From Emcibacter sp. (GTDB lineage: Bacteria > Pseudomonadota > Alphaproteobacteria > Sphingomonadales > Emcibacteraceae): a stretch of DNA of 35,016 nt. The notes below the pieces were generated by a model. The model worked only from the letters and a program-made list of their open reading frames with translations. It was not told the origin of the DNA and did no database searches. The translations under genes were made by a program, and so were the position numbers. The stretch is taken from NCBI GenBank assembly GCA_026982375.1, contig JALSHF010000002.1, forward strand, positions 1 through 35,016, given 5' to 3'. Shown piece by piece: positions 26,183 through 34,556 of the stretch. Position 1 is the first letter of the stretch; every line of letters starts with the position of its first letter.

Positions 26183-26200
26183 TGTTGTAAAATTACAACA
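26183..26200. promoter_or_regulatory. 18-bp palindrome upstream of ntrY (candidate operator)
   Basis: TGTTGTAA-AA-TTACAACA is a perfect 8-bp-arm inverted repeat in the 34-base ntrC-ntrY gap. Its core TTGTA-N4-TACAA has the same spacing as FNR/CRP-family sites (TTGAT-N4-ATCAA) though the half-sites differ. No T tract follows, so it is not a standard terminator. It ends 2 bases before the first possible ntrY ATG. Operator function is inferred. Confidence 0.5.
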
Positions 26201-26202
26201 AT

Positions 26203-28476
26203 ATGATATTCTGCATTCAGATGTACATGATAAACGCTAAAAAATTTAGAAGACTTGGCTCATGGGCAAGAAAAGTGAATCTTGCCCGCAAGTCAACTTA
26301 TGGATTAGCCATCGCGGCTGTTTTATCTGTTCTGGCGACCTTTGCGACCTTCTCCGATGTCGGGCCGTTTCTGCCTACTTCCAGTACACTTTTCGTAATG
26401 TTGACCATAAATCTGGCTATTTTGCTTATTTTTGCCGCCATGATTGCGCGGCAAATTATCCAATTAAGGGCAGGGCAAAAGTCGGGGCTTGGTAGCTCCC
26501 GGCTGCATAGGCGTATTATAACCTTATTCAGTATTGTCGCGATCACACCAACGATTATTGTGGCTATTGTATCCGGAATGTTTCTGGAATTTGGGCTGCA
26601 AAGCTGGTTCAGTGACAAGGTTCGCACCGCACTTGATAATTCTCAGGCTGTGGCAGAGGCCTATATAGAAGAACATAAAAAAGCCCTTCAGGCCGATGTT
26701 TTAGGGGTGGCGAGAGATTTGAATGCGCAGGCCTTCAGCTTGACACAAAACCAGTTGTTATTGGAACAGGCATTATCGGTCCAAGCCCAACATTTATCTC
26801 TATCAGAAGCCATTATATTCGAACGCAACGGGCAGGTTAAGGCGCGGGCTAAAACCACATTAAGTTTGATAGGAGATTCATTTCCGCTGGCTGCGCTGGA
26901 AATGGCCGCCAAGGGGAGTATCGTGCCGATCATTGGTGGTGATAATGATAACCGTGTGAGAGTATTGGTCGCATTGGATGGATTTCTAGGGTATTTCCTG
27001 TATATCAGTCGCTTTGTTGACCCCAAGGCGCTTGCTCTTGTGAAAAATACCAAGGATGCGCGATCAGACTATATGGCGGCACTGAATGATAAATCCCGGT
27101 ATAGGCTGTGGTTTAATTTAACTTATATCATCATTGCCTTTTTAATTCTTCTTGCCGCGATCTGGATGGGTATCGGCTTCGCCAGAAAATTAATGGAGCC
27201 GATCACAAATTTGGTTGATGCATCGGAAAAAGTAGGCAAGGGAGATTTTACAGCGCGCGCGCCCATTAAAAAAGGCTATGATGATCTGGGGGGCTTGACC
27301 AGAGCTTTTAACAAAATGACCCGCCAACTGGATCAGCAGCAAAAGGATATTCTGGAGACCAGTCTGGAACTTGAAGAGCGACACCGCTTTATGGAAGCTG
27401 TGCTTACCGGCGTTTCAGCGGGTATTATGGGGCTTGATCCCACAGGCAAGGTAACATTGCCGAATAGATCTGCGGCAAATTTGCTTAATCTGCCGATGTC
27501 GCAGATTCTAGGGGCGCAAATTCAGACAATTATGCCCGAAGCTGAAAGTCTGTTTAATAAAATTCGATTGACGCAATCACAATCTGTACAGGATCAGATT
27601 GTGATAGATCGCGATGATATAAACCTCAACCTAATGGTCAGAATAACGGCAGAGACCAAAAATTCCGAGATTCAGGGGTTTGTTATCGCTTTTGATGATA
27701 TCACCGATCAGGTTGCGGCTCAGAGGACAGCGGCATGGTCAGATATTGCCCAGCGCATTGCCCATGAAATAAAAAACCCGCTAACACCCATTCAATTATC
27801 GGCAGAAAGGTTAAAACGAAAATACCTGAAGGAAATTAAAAGTGATCCGGCGGTTTTCGTCCAATGTACCGATACTATTGTTCGGCAGGTGGGCGACCTT
27901 AGGCGCATGGTTGATGAATTTTCCTCATTTGCACGGATGCCAGCGCCAAATGTTAAAACAGAAAATTTAGCAGAGATTATCAAGCAGGCTTACTTCTTGC
28001 AGGAGGTTGCCAACAGCAATATTGAATTTGATTTGAATTGCCCGGCAGATTTTTTGGCGATCGAATGTGATGCAGCCCAGATTGGACAGGCTTTGACTAA
28101 TTTGATTAAAAATGCGGCGGAATCAATCGCTGCAATGGAAATTTCTGCAAAGAATGATGGTTCAGACTATCAGGGGAGTATCGAAATATCCATTGAGGAT
28201 GACATAAAAGAAACAAGGATTCACATCATTGATAACGGTACAGGAATTCCTGAACATCTAAGAGATAAGCTGGTCGAGCCTTACGTAACAACCCGAACCA
28301 AAGGCACCGGGCTTGGTCTGGCTATTGTCAAAAAGATAATGATGGATCATGGCGGCGAACTGCTTATGGAGAATAATTCGGGATTGGGGGCAAGGATTAC
28401 GTTAATATTCAATAAAAATGCCCATATTCAAAAAACTGCCTCAAATGATAGCGTAAGGATGATGTATGGCTCTTGA
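26203..28476 (+). CDS. ntrY: Membrane-bound sensor histidine kinase NtrY
   Basis: The 757-residue kinase has three N-terminal membrane segments (about 33-53, 63-83, 105-127) and an extracytoplasmic loop (about 130-303). A fourth segment (about 305-327) is followed by HAMP (325-380), a PAS domain (about 393-500), the phosphoacceptor His521 in [23 protein letters not shown], and an ATPase domain (LIKNAAESI, IIDNGTGIPE, TKGTGLGLAIVKK). It pairs with NtrX, whose start overlaps its end. The start is uncertain: ATGs at 26203, 26221 and 26227 all lack a clear Shine-Dalgarno. NtrYX is linked in other alphaproteobacteria to nitrogen, redox and envelope control. Confidence 0.93.
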   Translation: MIFCIQMYMINAKKFRRLGSWARKVNLARKSTYGLAIAAVLSVLATFATFSDVGPFLPTSSTLFVMLTINLAILLIFAAMIARQIIQLRAGQKSGLGSSRLHRRIITLFSIVAITPTIIVAIVSGMFLEFGLQSWFSDKVRTALDNSQAVAEAYIEEHKKALQADVLGVARDLNAQAFSLTQNQLLLEQALSVQAQHLSLSEAIIFERNGQVKARAKTTLSLIGDSFPLAALEMAAKGSIVPIIGGDNDNRVRVLVALDGFLGYFLYISRFVDPKALALVKNTKDARSDYMAALNDKSRYRLWFNLTYIIIAFLILLAAIWMGIGFARKLMEPITNLVDASEKVGKGDFTARAPIKKGYDDLGGLTRAFNKMTRQLDQQQKDILETSLELEERHRFMEAVLTGVSAGIMGLDPTGKVTLPNRSAANLLNLPMSQILGAQIQTIMPEAESLFNKIRLTQSQSVQDQIVIDRDDINLNLMVRITAETKNSEIQGFVIAFDDITDQVAAQRTAAWSDIAQRIAHEIKNPLTPIQLSAERLKRKYLKEIKSDPAVFVQCTDTIVRQVGDLRRMVDEFSSFARMPAPNVKTENLAEIIKQAYFLQEVANSNIEFDLNCPADFLAIECDAAQIGQALTNLIKNAAESIAAMEISAKNDGSDYQGSIEISIEDDIKETRIHIIDNGTGIPEHLRDKLVEPYVTTRTKGTGLGLAIVKKIMMDHGGELLMENNSGLGARITLIFNKNAHIQKTASNDSVRMMYGS

Positions 28477-29851
28477 TATTCTTGTCGTTGATGATGAAGC
28501 TGATATTCGTGATTTAATCTCCGGAATTCTGGATGATGAAGGATATGAAACCCGCACAGCTAAGGACAGCGATTCCACATTGCTTGAAATAGAAGCGCGT
28601 CGACCTTCGCTTATTATTCTGGATATCTGGCTCCAGGGCAGCCGGCTTGACGGGCTGGAGCTGCTTGAAATCATCAAGAAAATTCATACGGATTTACCTG
28701 TCATTATCATCAGTGGCCACGGCAATATTGAAACGGCGGTATCGGCAATCAAGCTTGGTGCCTATGATTTTATCAGCAAGCCTTTTGAAACGGACAAGCT
28801 TTTGATTCTGGTCGAGCGGGCAACCGAGGTTGATCGCCTGAGGCGCGAGAATACTGAGCTTAAGGAAAAAATGGGGTTTGATGTTCAGTTAACGGGAACA
28901 TCGTCGGCTATTAATCTGGTGCGAAATACCATTGATAAAGTTGCCCCGAGCGGCAGCAGAGTGATGATTTCCGGGCCGTCCGGCTCTGGTAAAGAGGTTG
29001 TTGCACGATTGATTCACAAACATTCCAAGCGCGCCAAAGGTGCCTTTGTTGTGATAAATGCGGCCAGTATTTCTGCGGATAATATGGAAAATGAGCTTTT
29101 TGGCGTTGAAGAAGATGGTGAAATCAAAAAAACCGGTGTGTTTGAACAGGCGCACGGCGGGACTCTTTTCATTGATGAAGTCGCGGATATGCCCCAAAAT
29201 ACGCAAGCCAAAATACTCAGAATACTCACAGACCAGACATTTGAGAGAGTAGGCGGCAATAAAAAGGTTTTGGTCAATGTGCGCGTAATCAGCGCAACCA
29301 GCAAGGACTTGAGAGAGCAGATTAATAATAATTTCTTCCGGGAAGACTTGTTTCACCGGCTCAGTGTGGTTCCTGTGCATGTCCCGCCGCTCATTCAGAG
29401 ACGGGAAGATATTCCCCCCCTTGCCAGTCAAATAATGAACCAGCTTTCCGTTGCAACCGGCATATCCCCTAAGGTGATTGAAGCCGATGCGATTGCTGCG
29501 TTGCAAGACCATGAATGGCCCGGTAATGTCCGGCAATTACGTAATGTGGTAGAGCGGTTGCTGATTATGTCCGCAGATAATCCGACAATTACAATAGATA
29601 TGTTGCCTTCAGAAATCATATCAAATGTATCAACTATCATGCCGAGTATGAATAATGATATCATGTCGCTGTCTTTACGCGATGCGAGAGAAAAATTTGA
29701 GCGGGAATATCTAAAAGTTCAGGTGAACCGATTTAGCGGTAATATCTCGCGTACAGCGGAATATATTGGTATGGAACGCTCAGCGCTTCACCGGAAATTA
29801 AAAAATTTGGGATTGGCCAATCATGAAAAAACTAATGAAAAAAAGTCATGA
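28466..29851 (+). CDS. ntrX: Response regulator NtrX
   Basis: The 461-residue protein has a receiver domain with phosphoacceptor Asp53 in LIILDIWLQGSRLDGLE, an AAA+ domain with Walker A GPSGSGKE near 170, and GGTLFIDEVADMP. A Fis-type helix-turn-helix lies at the C-terminus (GNISRTAEYIGMERSALHRKLKNLG). Where NtrC has GAFTGA, this protein reads FGVEEDGEIKKTGVFEQ, so the sigma-54 contact loop is absent. That is known for alphaproteobacterial NtrX and implies it does not act as a usual sigma-54 activator. It overlaps ntrY by 11 bases with AAGGA upstream. Confidence 0.95.
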   Translation: MALDILVVDDEADIRDLISGILDDEGYETRTAKDSDSTLLEIEARRPSLIILDIWLQGSRLDGLELLEIIKKIHTDLPVIIISGHGNIETAVSAIKLGAYDFISKPFETDKLLILVERATEVDRLRRENTELKEKMGFDVQLTGTSSAINLVRNTIDKVAPSGSRVMISGPSGSGKEVVARLIHKHSKRAKGAFVVINAASISADNMENELFGVEEDGEIKKTGVFEQAHGGTLFIDEVADMPQNTQAKILRILTDQTFERVGGNKKVLVNVRVISATSKDLREQINNNFFREDLFHRLSVVPVHVPPLIQRREDIPPLASQIMNQLSVATGISPKVIEADAIAALQDHEWPGNVRQLRNVVERLLIMSADNPTITIDMLPSEIISNVSTIMPSMNNDIMSLSLRDAREKFEREYLKVQVNRFSGNISRTAEYIGMERSALHRKLKNLGLANHEKTNEKKS

Positions 29852-29882
29852 GAAAACAATTCCTGAAAAGGTGTTATAAAAA

Positions 29883-31259
29883 ATGAAAGTGATTATTTGT
29901 GGTGCCGGGCAAGTGGGTTTTAATATTGCGCGTCATTTGGCGAGCGAGCAGCATGATGTAACGGTCATTGACCGGTCTCCCGAATTGATTGCTAAAATTC
30001 AGAGCTCTTTGGATGTGCAGGCTATTGTCGGATATGCTTCGCACCCGGACTTGCTTGAACGGGCAGGGGCAAGGGACGCGGATATGATTATCGCCGTAAC
30101 CCTGTTTGATGAAGTCAATATGATGGCGTGTCAGGTGGCGCATTCATTGTTTGATGTTCCGAAAAAAATTGCGCGGGTTCGGGCGCAAAATTACCTGCAA
30201 CCCGTGTGGCAGGATCTTTTCAGCCGGGACCATATGCCCATTGATGTGATTATTTCACCTGAGCTGGAGGTCGCTGAGGCTGTGTTGCGGCGACTGGAAG
30301 TTCCGGGGGCTTTTGATATGGTGCCATTTTGCGATGATTTGGTTCGCGCTGTCGGCGTCAGGTTACGAGAAGATTGCCCTGTTGTGGATACGCCTCTGCG
30401 TCAATTGACGGAGCTTTTTCCGGACTTGAATATTGTTGTGACGAGCATAATCAGAAACGGGAAATTAATTATTCCGTCCAGCGACGACCAGCTTCTCGTC
30501 GGGGATAATATTTACTTTGTGGCTGAAAAATGTCACGTGGAACGGGCCTTGAGTGTATTTGGACGTGATGAAGAAGAGGCTCGAAAAATAGTCATTGTTG
30601 GCGGCGGAAATGTTGGGGCATATATTGCCAAGAGACTGATTGATAATGATTCCAAGATTCAAATTAAAATGATTGAGTTCAACAGCGATAGAGCCAGCAC
30701 AATAGCAAAGGATATTCCAAGCGCTATTGTTCTTAACGGGGATGCTTTGGATGTGGACATTCAGAAGGAGGCAAATGTTAAATCTGCGGGAACAATTATT
30801 TCTGTTACCAATGATGATAAAGTGAATATTTTATCTTCTTTGCTGGCAAAGCAAGCTGGATGCAAACGTGCTATTACGTTGATCAACAATCACACTTTTG
30901 GCCCATTGACATATTCTGTGGGAATAGATGCCTTTGTTGACCCGCGCCAAACTACTGTGTCCAGCATCCTGCAACATATGCGCCGGGGAAGAATAAGGTC
31001 GCTGCAAAATCTTGCGGGCGGCGCGGCAGAGGTTCTGGAAGCCATTGCTCTTGAAACATCTCCGCTCGTTGGCAGGCCCCTGCGTGAAATAAGATTGCCC
31101 GCCGGAATTATAATCGGATCTGTTGTACGCAATAATGAGGTTATTGTCCCCAAAGGGGGAACCATCATAAAGCCGGATGATATTGTGGTTGTTTTTACGC
31201 GATTGGAGATGATCAAAAAGGTGGAAGAACTTTTCTCGGTTCGGCTGGAATATTTTTAA
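29883..31259 (+). CDS. trkA: Trk potassium uptake regulatory subunit TrkA
   Basis: A cytoplasmic peripheral protein of 458 residues that gates the TrkH channel through nucleotide binding. It contains two RCK units, each with a Rossmann nucleotide site: CGAGQVGFNIARHL at the N-terminus and VGGGNVGAYIAKRL near residue 240. Each is followed by a TrkA_C-type domain (the second ends in IKPDDIVVVFTRLEMIKKVEELF). AAAGGTG precedes the ATG. It lies 31 bases after ntrX and 8 before trkH, a common order in Alphaproteobacteria. Confidence 0.95.
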   Translation: MKVIICGAGQVGFNIARHLASEQHDVTVIDRSPELIAKIQSSLDVQAIVGYASHPDLLERAGARDADMIIAVTLFDEVNMMACQVAHSLFDVPKKIARVRAQNYLQPVWQDLFSRDHMPIDVIISPELEVAEAVLRRLEVPGAFDMVPFCDDLVRAVGVRLREDCPVVDTPLRQLTELFPDLNIVVTSIIRNGKLIIPSSDDQLLVGDNIYFVAEKCHVERALSVFGRDEEEARKIVIVGGGNVGAYIAKRLIDNDSKIQIKMIEFNSDRASTIAKDIPSAIVLNGDALDVDIQKEANVKSAGTIISVTNDDKVNILSSLLAKQAGCKRAITLINNHTFGPLTYSVGIDAFVDPRQTTVSSILQHMRRGRIRSLQNLAGGAAEVLEAIALETSPLVGRPLREIRLPAGIIIGSVVRNNEVIVPKGGTIIKPDDIVVVFTRLEMIKKVEELFSVRLEYF

Positions 31260-31267
31260 GGAATAAT

Positions 31268-32728
31268 ATGGTCGTTAGAGTAGGCAATATTCTTGGCTAT
31301 ATGCTGATGGTGCTGGGGCTTTGTGAGTTTCTACCAATCATTGTTGCTGTGGCAAGTGGAGAAGAAAACCTGATAATGCCGTTTTTTATCAGTGGTTTGT
31401 TCACGTTTTTTGTGGGCGGTGCGTTATATATATCTTTCAAGAACCCTCAAGACAGGGCCTCCCGCCATGAAGTGATTTTGCTTATGGTTGTGATCTGGTT
31501 TGGCTTGCCTCTCTTTGCATCAATGCCTTTTATGATTACAGGGTTTATGACCAAACTTACGGACGCTTATTTTGAAACGGCGTCGGCTCTTACGACTACG
31601 GGGTCAAGCCTCGTTATAAATCTGGATTTAATTCCAGATACCATAATTTTCTGGCGGGCCTTATTGCAATGGCTTGGCGGTATATTGGTCTTTGTGATGG
31701 CCATAGCCATCCTGCCGCTTTCTTCCATAGGAGGTATGAACTTGTTCCGCAGCGTCTTGCCGCATGGCGAGGGGGATGATTTGTTGGCGCGAATAAGATA
31801 TGCTTTTTCGCCGTTGTTTAAAACTTATGCGGCCATGACCCTTGCCTGTATTGTTTTGCTGGTTATTTCTGGCATGACAAGTTTTGACTCTTTATTGCTA
31901 TCTATGGCCACACTCTCTAGCGGCGGCTTCACCAGTCAAGGTGTGCAGGGGGTAAATTCAATGACCTGGATGACGGAAATCATTCTGATGCCGTTTATGA
32001 TTATAGCCGCAACTAATTTGACTTTTCACTGGGCCTTTTTGAAAAGGGGACGGCGGAAAATCTATCAGCAGGACCCGGAAATTTTAGGTTTCCTATATAT
32101 ACTAATGGGGGCTTTTATACTGATTTTTCTGGCTATTATATTATCATCTGACATGTCAAATATCAGTTTGCTTAAGAAAGCTGAAGTGGCTGCTTTCACG
32201 GCTGTGTCAAGCCTTACAACGACTGGGTTTGTACCGGATTATGCCAGCTCCATGCCCTTGCCGGTGATTATAGTCTGTATGGTTTTACTTTTTATCGGGG
32301 GGACAACGGGATCAACGGCGGGTGGGTTTAAAATACTTCGGCTTAATCTGATGAAGAAAAATGCGGACAAAGAAGTGAGCCGCCTGACCTATCCGAATGG
32401 CGTAACGCCCATATCATTCAGTGGCCAGAATGTTTCTCAAGCCACCCAGGTATCCATATGGACGCTGTTGTTCATGTTTATTTCTGCTCTTGCCATCATT
32501 ACCATTCTGTTTGGTACGATGGGTTATGATTTGCAGACAAGTTTGGGCTTGAGCGCAACCAGTATTTTCAGTGCGGGCGGGCTTATTCCTTTAATCAGTC
32601 CGGATTTTGTTGGATATCATAGCCTTTCTTATGCCGGTAAATGGCTGGTATCCTTTGCCATGATATTGGGGCGCCTTGAAGTTATTGCCTTATTTGTTTT
32701 CTTAATGCCGAGTTTTTGGAGAAATTAG
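31268..32728 (+). CDS. trkH: Trk potassium uptake channel subunit TrkH
   Basis: A 486-residue integral inner-membrane protein of the SKT superfamily. Four pore-loop repeats with selectivity-filter glycines can be seen: ASALTTTGSS, MATLSSGGFTSQG, SSLTTTGFVPD and TSIFSAGGLIP, set among many hydrophobic helices. The gating-loop-like run GGTTGSTAGGFKILR also matches the family. An AAGGA site at the end of trkA precedes the ATG. With TrkA it forms the potassium uptake system. Confidence 0.95.
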   Translation: MVVRVGNILGYMLMVLGLCEFLPIIVAVASGEENLIMPFFISGLFTFFVGGALYISFKNPQDRASRHEVILLMVVIWFGLPLFASMPFMITGFMTKLTDAYFETASALTTTGSSLVINLDLIPDTIIFWRALLQWLGGILVFVMAIAILPLSSIGGMNLFRSVLPHGEGDDLLARIRYAFSPLFKTYAAMTLACIVLLVISGMTSFDSLLLSMATLSSGGFTSQGVQGVNSMTWMTEIILMPFMIIAATNLTFHWAFLKRGRRKIYQQDPEILGFLYILMGAFILIFLAIILSSDMSNISLLKKAEVAAFTAVSSLTTTGFVPDYASSMPLPVIIVCMVLLFIGGTTGSTAGGFKILRLNLMKKNADKEVSRLTYPNGVTPISFSGQNVSQATQVSIWTLLFMFISALAIITILFGTMGYDLQTSLGLSATSIFSAGGLIPLISPDFVGYHSLSYAGKWLVSFAMILGRLEVIALFVFLMPSFWRN

Positions 32729-32852
32729 CCTTTTATAAAATATTTTAATCTACAGGTTTAAAGTATGAAAGGGCTATGATAAGGTAGTCCCTCTAGTGAT
32801 TTGTTCTTAATAACAAAAAGATAAACCATAAGCAGAAGAATGGATGATATCT
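32729..32852 (+). promoter_or_regulatory. trkH-hfq gap with two inverted repeats
   Basis: This 124-base AT-rich gap probably holds an hfq promoter; TATGAT (32775-32780) is a fair -10 but its -35 is poor. Two inverted repeats are visible: GGGCTA/TAGTCCC with one bulge (about 32771-32791), and TTTGTT-CTTAAT-AACAAA (32800-32817). Neither has a terminator T tract. Hfq is known to control its own translation in other bacteria, so leader structure is of interest, but function is inferred. Confidence 0.35.
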
Positions 32853-33101
32853 ATGTCTGAAAAAAACCATAATTTACAAGACTCATTTCTAAACCATATC
32901 CGTAAAAACAAAACACCAATCACTGTTTTTCTTGTCAACGGCGTTAAATTGCAGGGTATTATCACCTGGTTTGATAATTTCTGTATTCTCTTGAGACGGG
33001 ATTCCAGTGTTCAATTGGTATATAAGCATGCAATTTCTACCATCATGCCTGGTGGCCCGATTACATTGTTTGATGCGGCAGAAGCTGAAAACCAGGAATG
33101 A
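32853..33101 (+). CDS. hfq: RNA chaperone Hfq
   Basis: An Sm-like hexameric protein that pairs small RNAs with mRNAs. The 82-residue form shows the Sm1 motif ([29 protein letters not shown]) and Sm2 with [10 protein letters not shown], plus a short acidic tail (AEAENQE), as usual in Alphaproteobacteria. The track begins at 32844 (MISMSEK). I choose the ATG at 32853 because [18 protein letters not shown] is the normal N-terminus and GGATGA lies just before it. It lies 24 bases before hflX. Confidence 0.95.
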   Translation: MSEKNHNLQDSFLNHIRKNKTPITVFLVNGVKLQGIITWFDNFCILLRRDSSVQLVYKHAISTIMPGGPITLFDAAEAENQE

Positions 33102-33125
33102 TTTTATGATGAATAACGAAAATTT

Positions 33126-34556
33126 ATGACAAAACAGACTAAATCTGACACGCTTAATTTTCGTAATAAAAAAATTGATATGGATTGGGGAAAATCGCAA
33201 AATGAAAGCGAAGCTTCCCCCGATTCGGTTGCCTGTGCCAATATACTGGTTTTACACCCCTATCTTAAAACAAGATCATCGGTAAATTTTAAATCCAAGG
33301 CCGGCGCAACGTCTCTTTTAAGGTCTCCGGAAGCGCGCCTTGAAGAATCTGTGGGCCTGTGCCGGGCCCTTGATCTTAATGTCGTACAGTCCATATTGAT
33401 TAAACTGTCAAAATTGACGCCGGCAACCTATGTCGGGAAGGGCAAGCTGCTGGAGCTTGCAGATATTATTGCTCAGGATAAAATCGAACTTGTCATTATG
33501 GACTGCGAACTTACGCCGGGCCAACAGCGCAATATTGAAACGCTCCTTAAAATCAAGGTCATTGATCGCACGGGATTAATTCTGGAGATTTTTGGAGAAA
33601 GAGCGCAAACAAAGGAGGGCGTTCTTCAGGTTGAGCTCGCCCATCTGACGTATCAAAAAAGCCGTCTGGTGCGGTCATGGACGCATCTGGAAAGGCAGCG
33701 CGGCGGTTTTGGCTTCCTGGGCGGGCCGGGGGAATCTCAGATAGAATCCGATCGCCGTATGATCAGCGAGCGCATCAGCAAAATTGAATCCCAATTGGAA
33801 GAGGTGAGCCGAACCCGTCATCTTCACCGCGCGGGACGTAAAAAAGCTAATTTTCCCGTAATCGCCATGGTGGGCTATACCAATGCCGGGAAATCCACTT
33901 TATTTAATTTCCTGACCGAAGGAAATGTATTCGCGGCGGATTTATTATTCGCCACACTTGACCCTACCATGCGCGAGATTAATCTGGCCAATGGCAGAAA
34001 GGCTATTTTGTCAGATACGGTTGGATTTATTTCTGAGCTACCGGCCCAGCTTGTGGCCGCTTTTAAGTCCACATTGGAAGAGGTGGTGGAGGCTGACCTT
34101 ATTTTGCATATTAGAGATATTTCTCATCCCGATACGGCGGCTCAAAAAGAAGATGTCATGAAAATTTTAAGTTCTTTGGGCCTTGAAGAAGGTCCGGATT
34201 GCATGATCCATGAAGTATGGAATAAGATTGATCTATTGGATGTGGAGCAGCGTGAAATTATTGAAAATATGGCGGCCCTTAAAGAGAATGTGAGCCTTCT
34301 CTCCTCTGTCAGCGGGGAAGGCTGCGCGGAATTTCGTTCTGGTTTGAATGACATATTGTCCCAAGGCACAAAAACCCTCAAGATATCCTATGAACATTCG
34401 CAAGGGGCAGAGGCCGCATGGATGTATAAGCATGGCGAAGTGATCAACAGGCAGGATACAGACGCCGGAACAATACTTACCGTAAGGCTGGATAAAAGCA
34501 TTTTGGGACGTATTAACAATGCCCCTGACTTGATCGGCAAGATTCTAGAATCATGA
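33126..34556 (+). CDS. hflX: Ribosome-associated GTPase HflX
   Basis: A translational GTPase that can split stalled ribosomes. The 476-residue protein has the N-terminal HflX domain (GLCRALDLNVVQS, TYVGKGKLLELADII), the conserved GGFGFLGGPGESQIESDRRMI, and a GTPase domain with G1 GYTNAGKST near residue 250, DTVGFISELP as G3 and NKIDLL as G4. The first 35 or so residues are variable. The start is uncertain: the ATG at 33126 lacks a strong Shine-Dalgarno, and the ATG at 33180 is an alternative. hfq-hflX adjacency is widely conserved. Its stop overlaps the next gene's start. Confidence 0.94.
   Translation: MTKQTKSDTLNFRNKKIDMDWGKSQNESEASPDSVACANILVLHPYLKTRSSVNFKSKAGATSLLRSPEARLEESVGLCRALDLNVVQSILIKLSKLTPATYVGKGKLLELADIIAQDKIELVIMDCELTPGQQRNIETLLKIKVIDRTGLILEIFGERAQTKEGVLQVELAHLTYQKSRLVRSWTHLERQRGGFGFLGGPGESQIESDRRMISERISKIESQLEEVSRTRHLHRAGRKKANFPVIAMVGYTNAGKSTLFNFLTEGNVFAADLLFATLDPTMREINLANGRKAILSDTVGFISELPAQLVAAFKSTLEEVVEADLILHIRDISHPDTAAQKEDVMKILSSLGLEEGPDCMIHEVWNKIDLLDVEQREIIENMAALKENVSLLSSVSGEGCAEFRSGLNDILSQGTKTLKISYEHSQGAEAAWMYKHGEVINRQDTDAGTILTVRLDKSILGRINNAPDLIGKILES

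Noticed and set aside
28889-29536. 215-residue antisense ORF across ntrX
   Set aside because: Shadow of the ntrX AAA+ region; no motifs and no promoter context.
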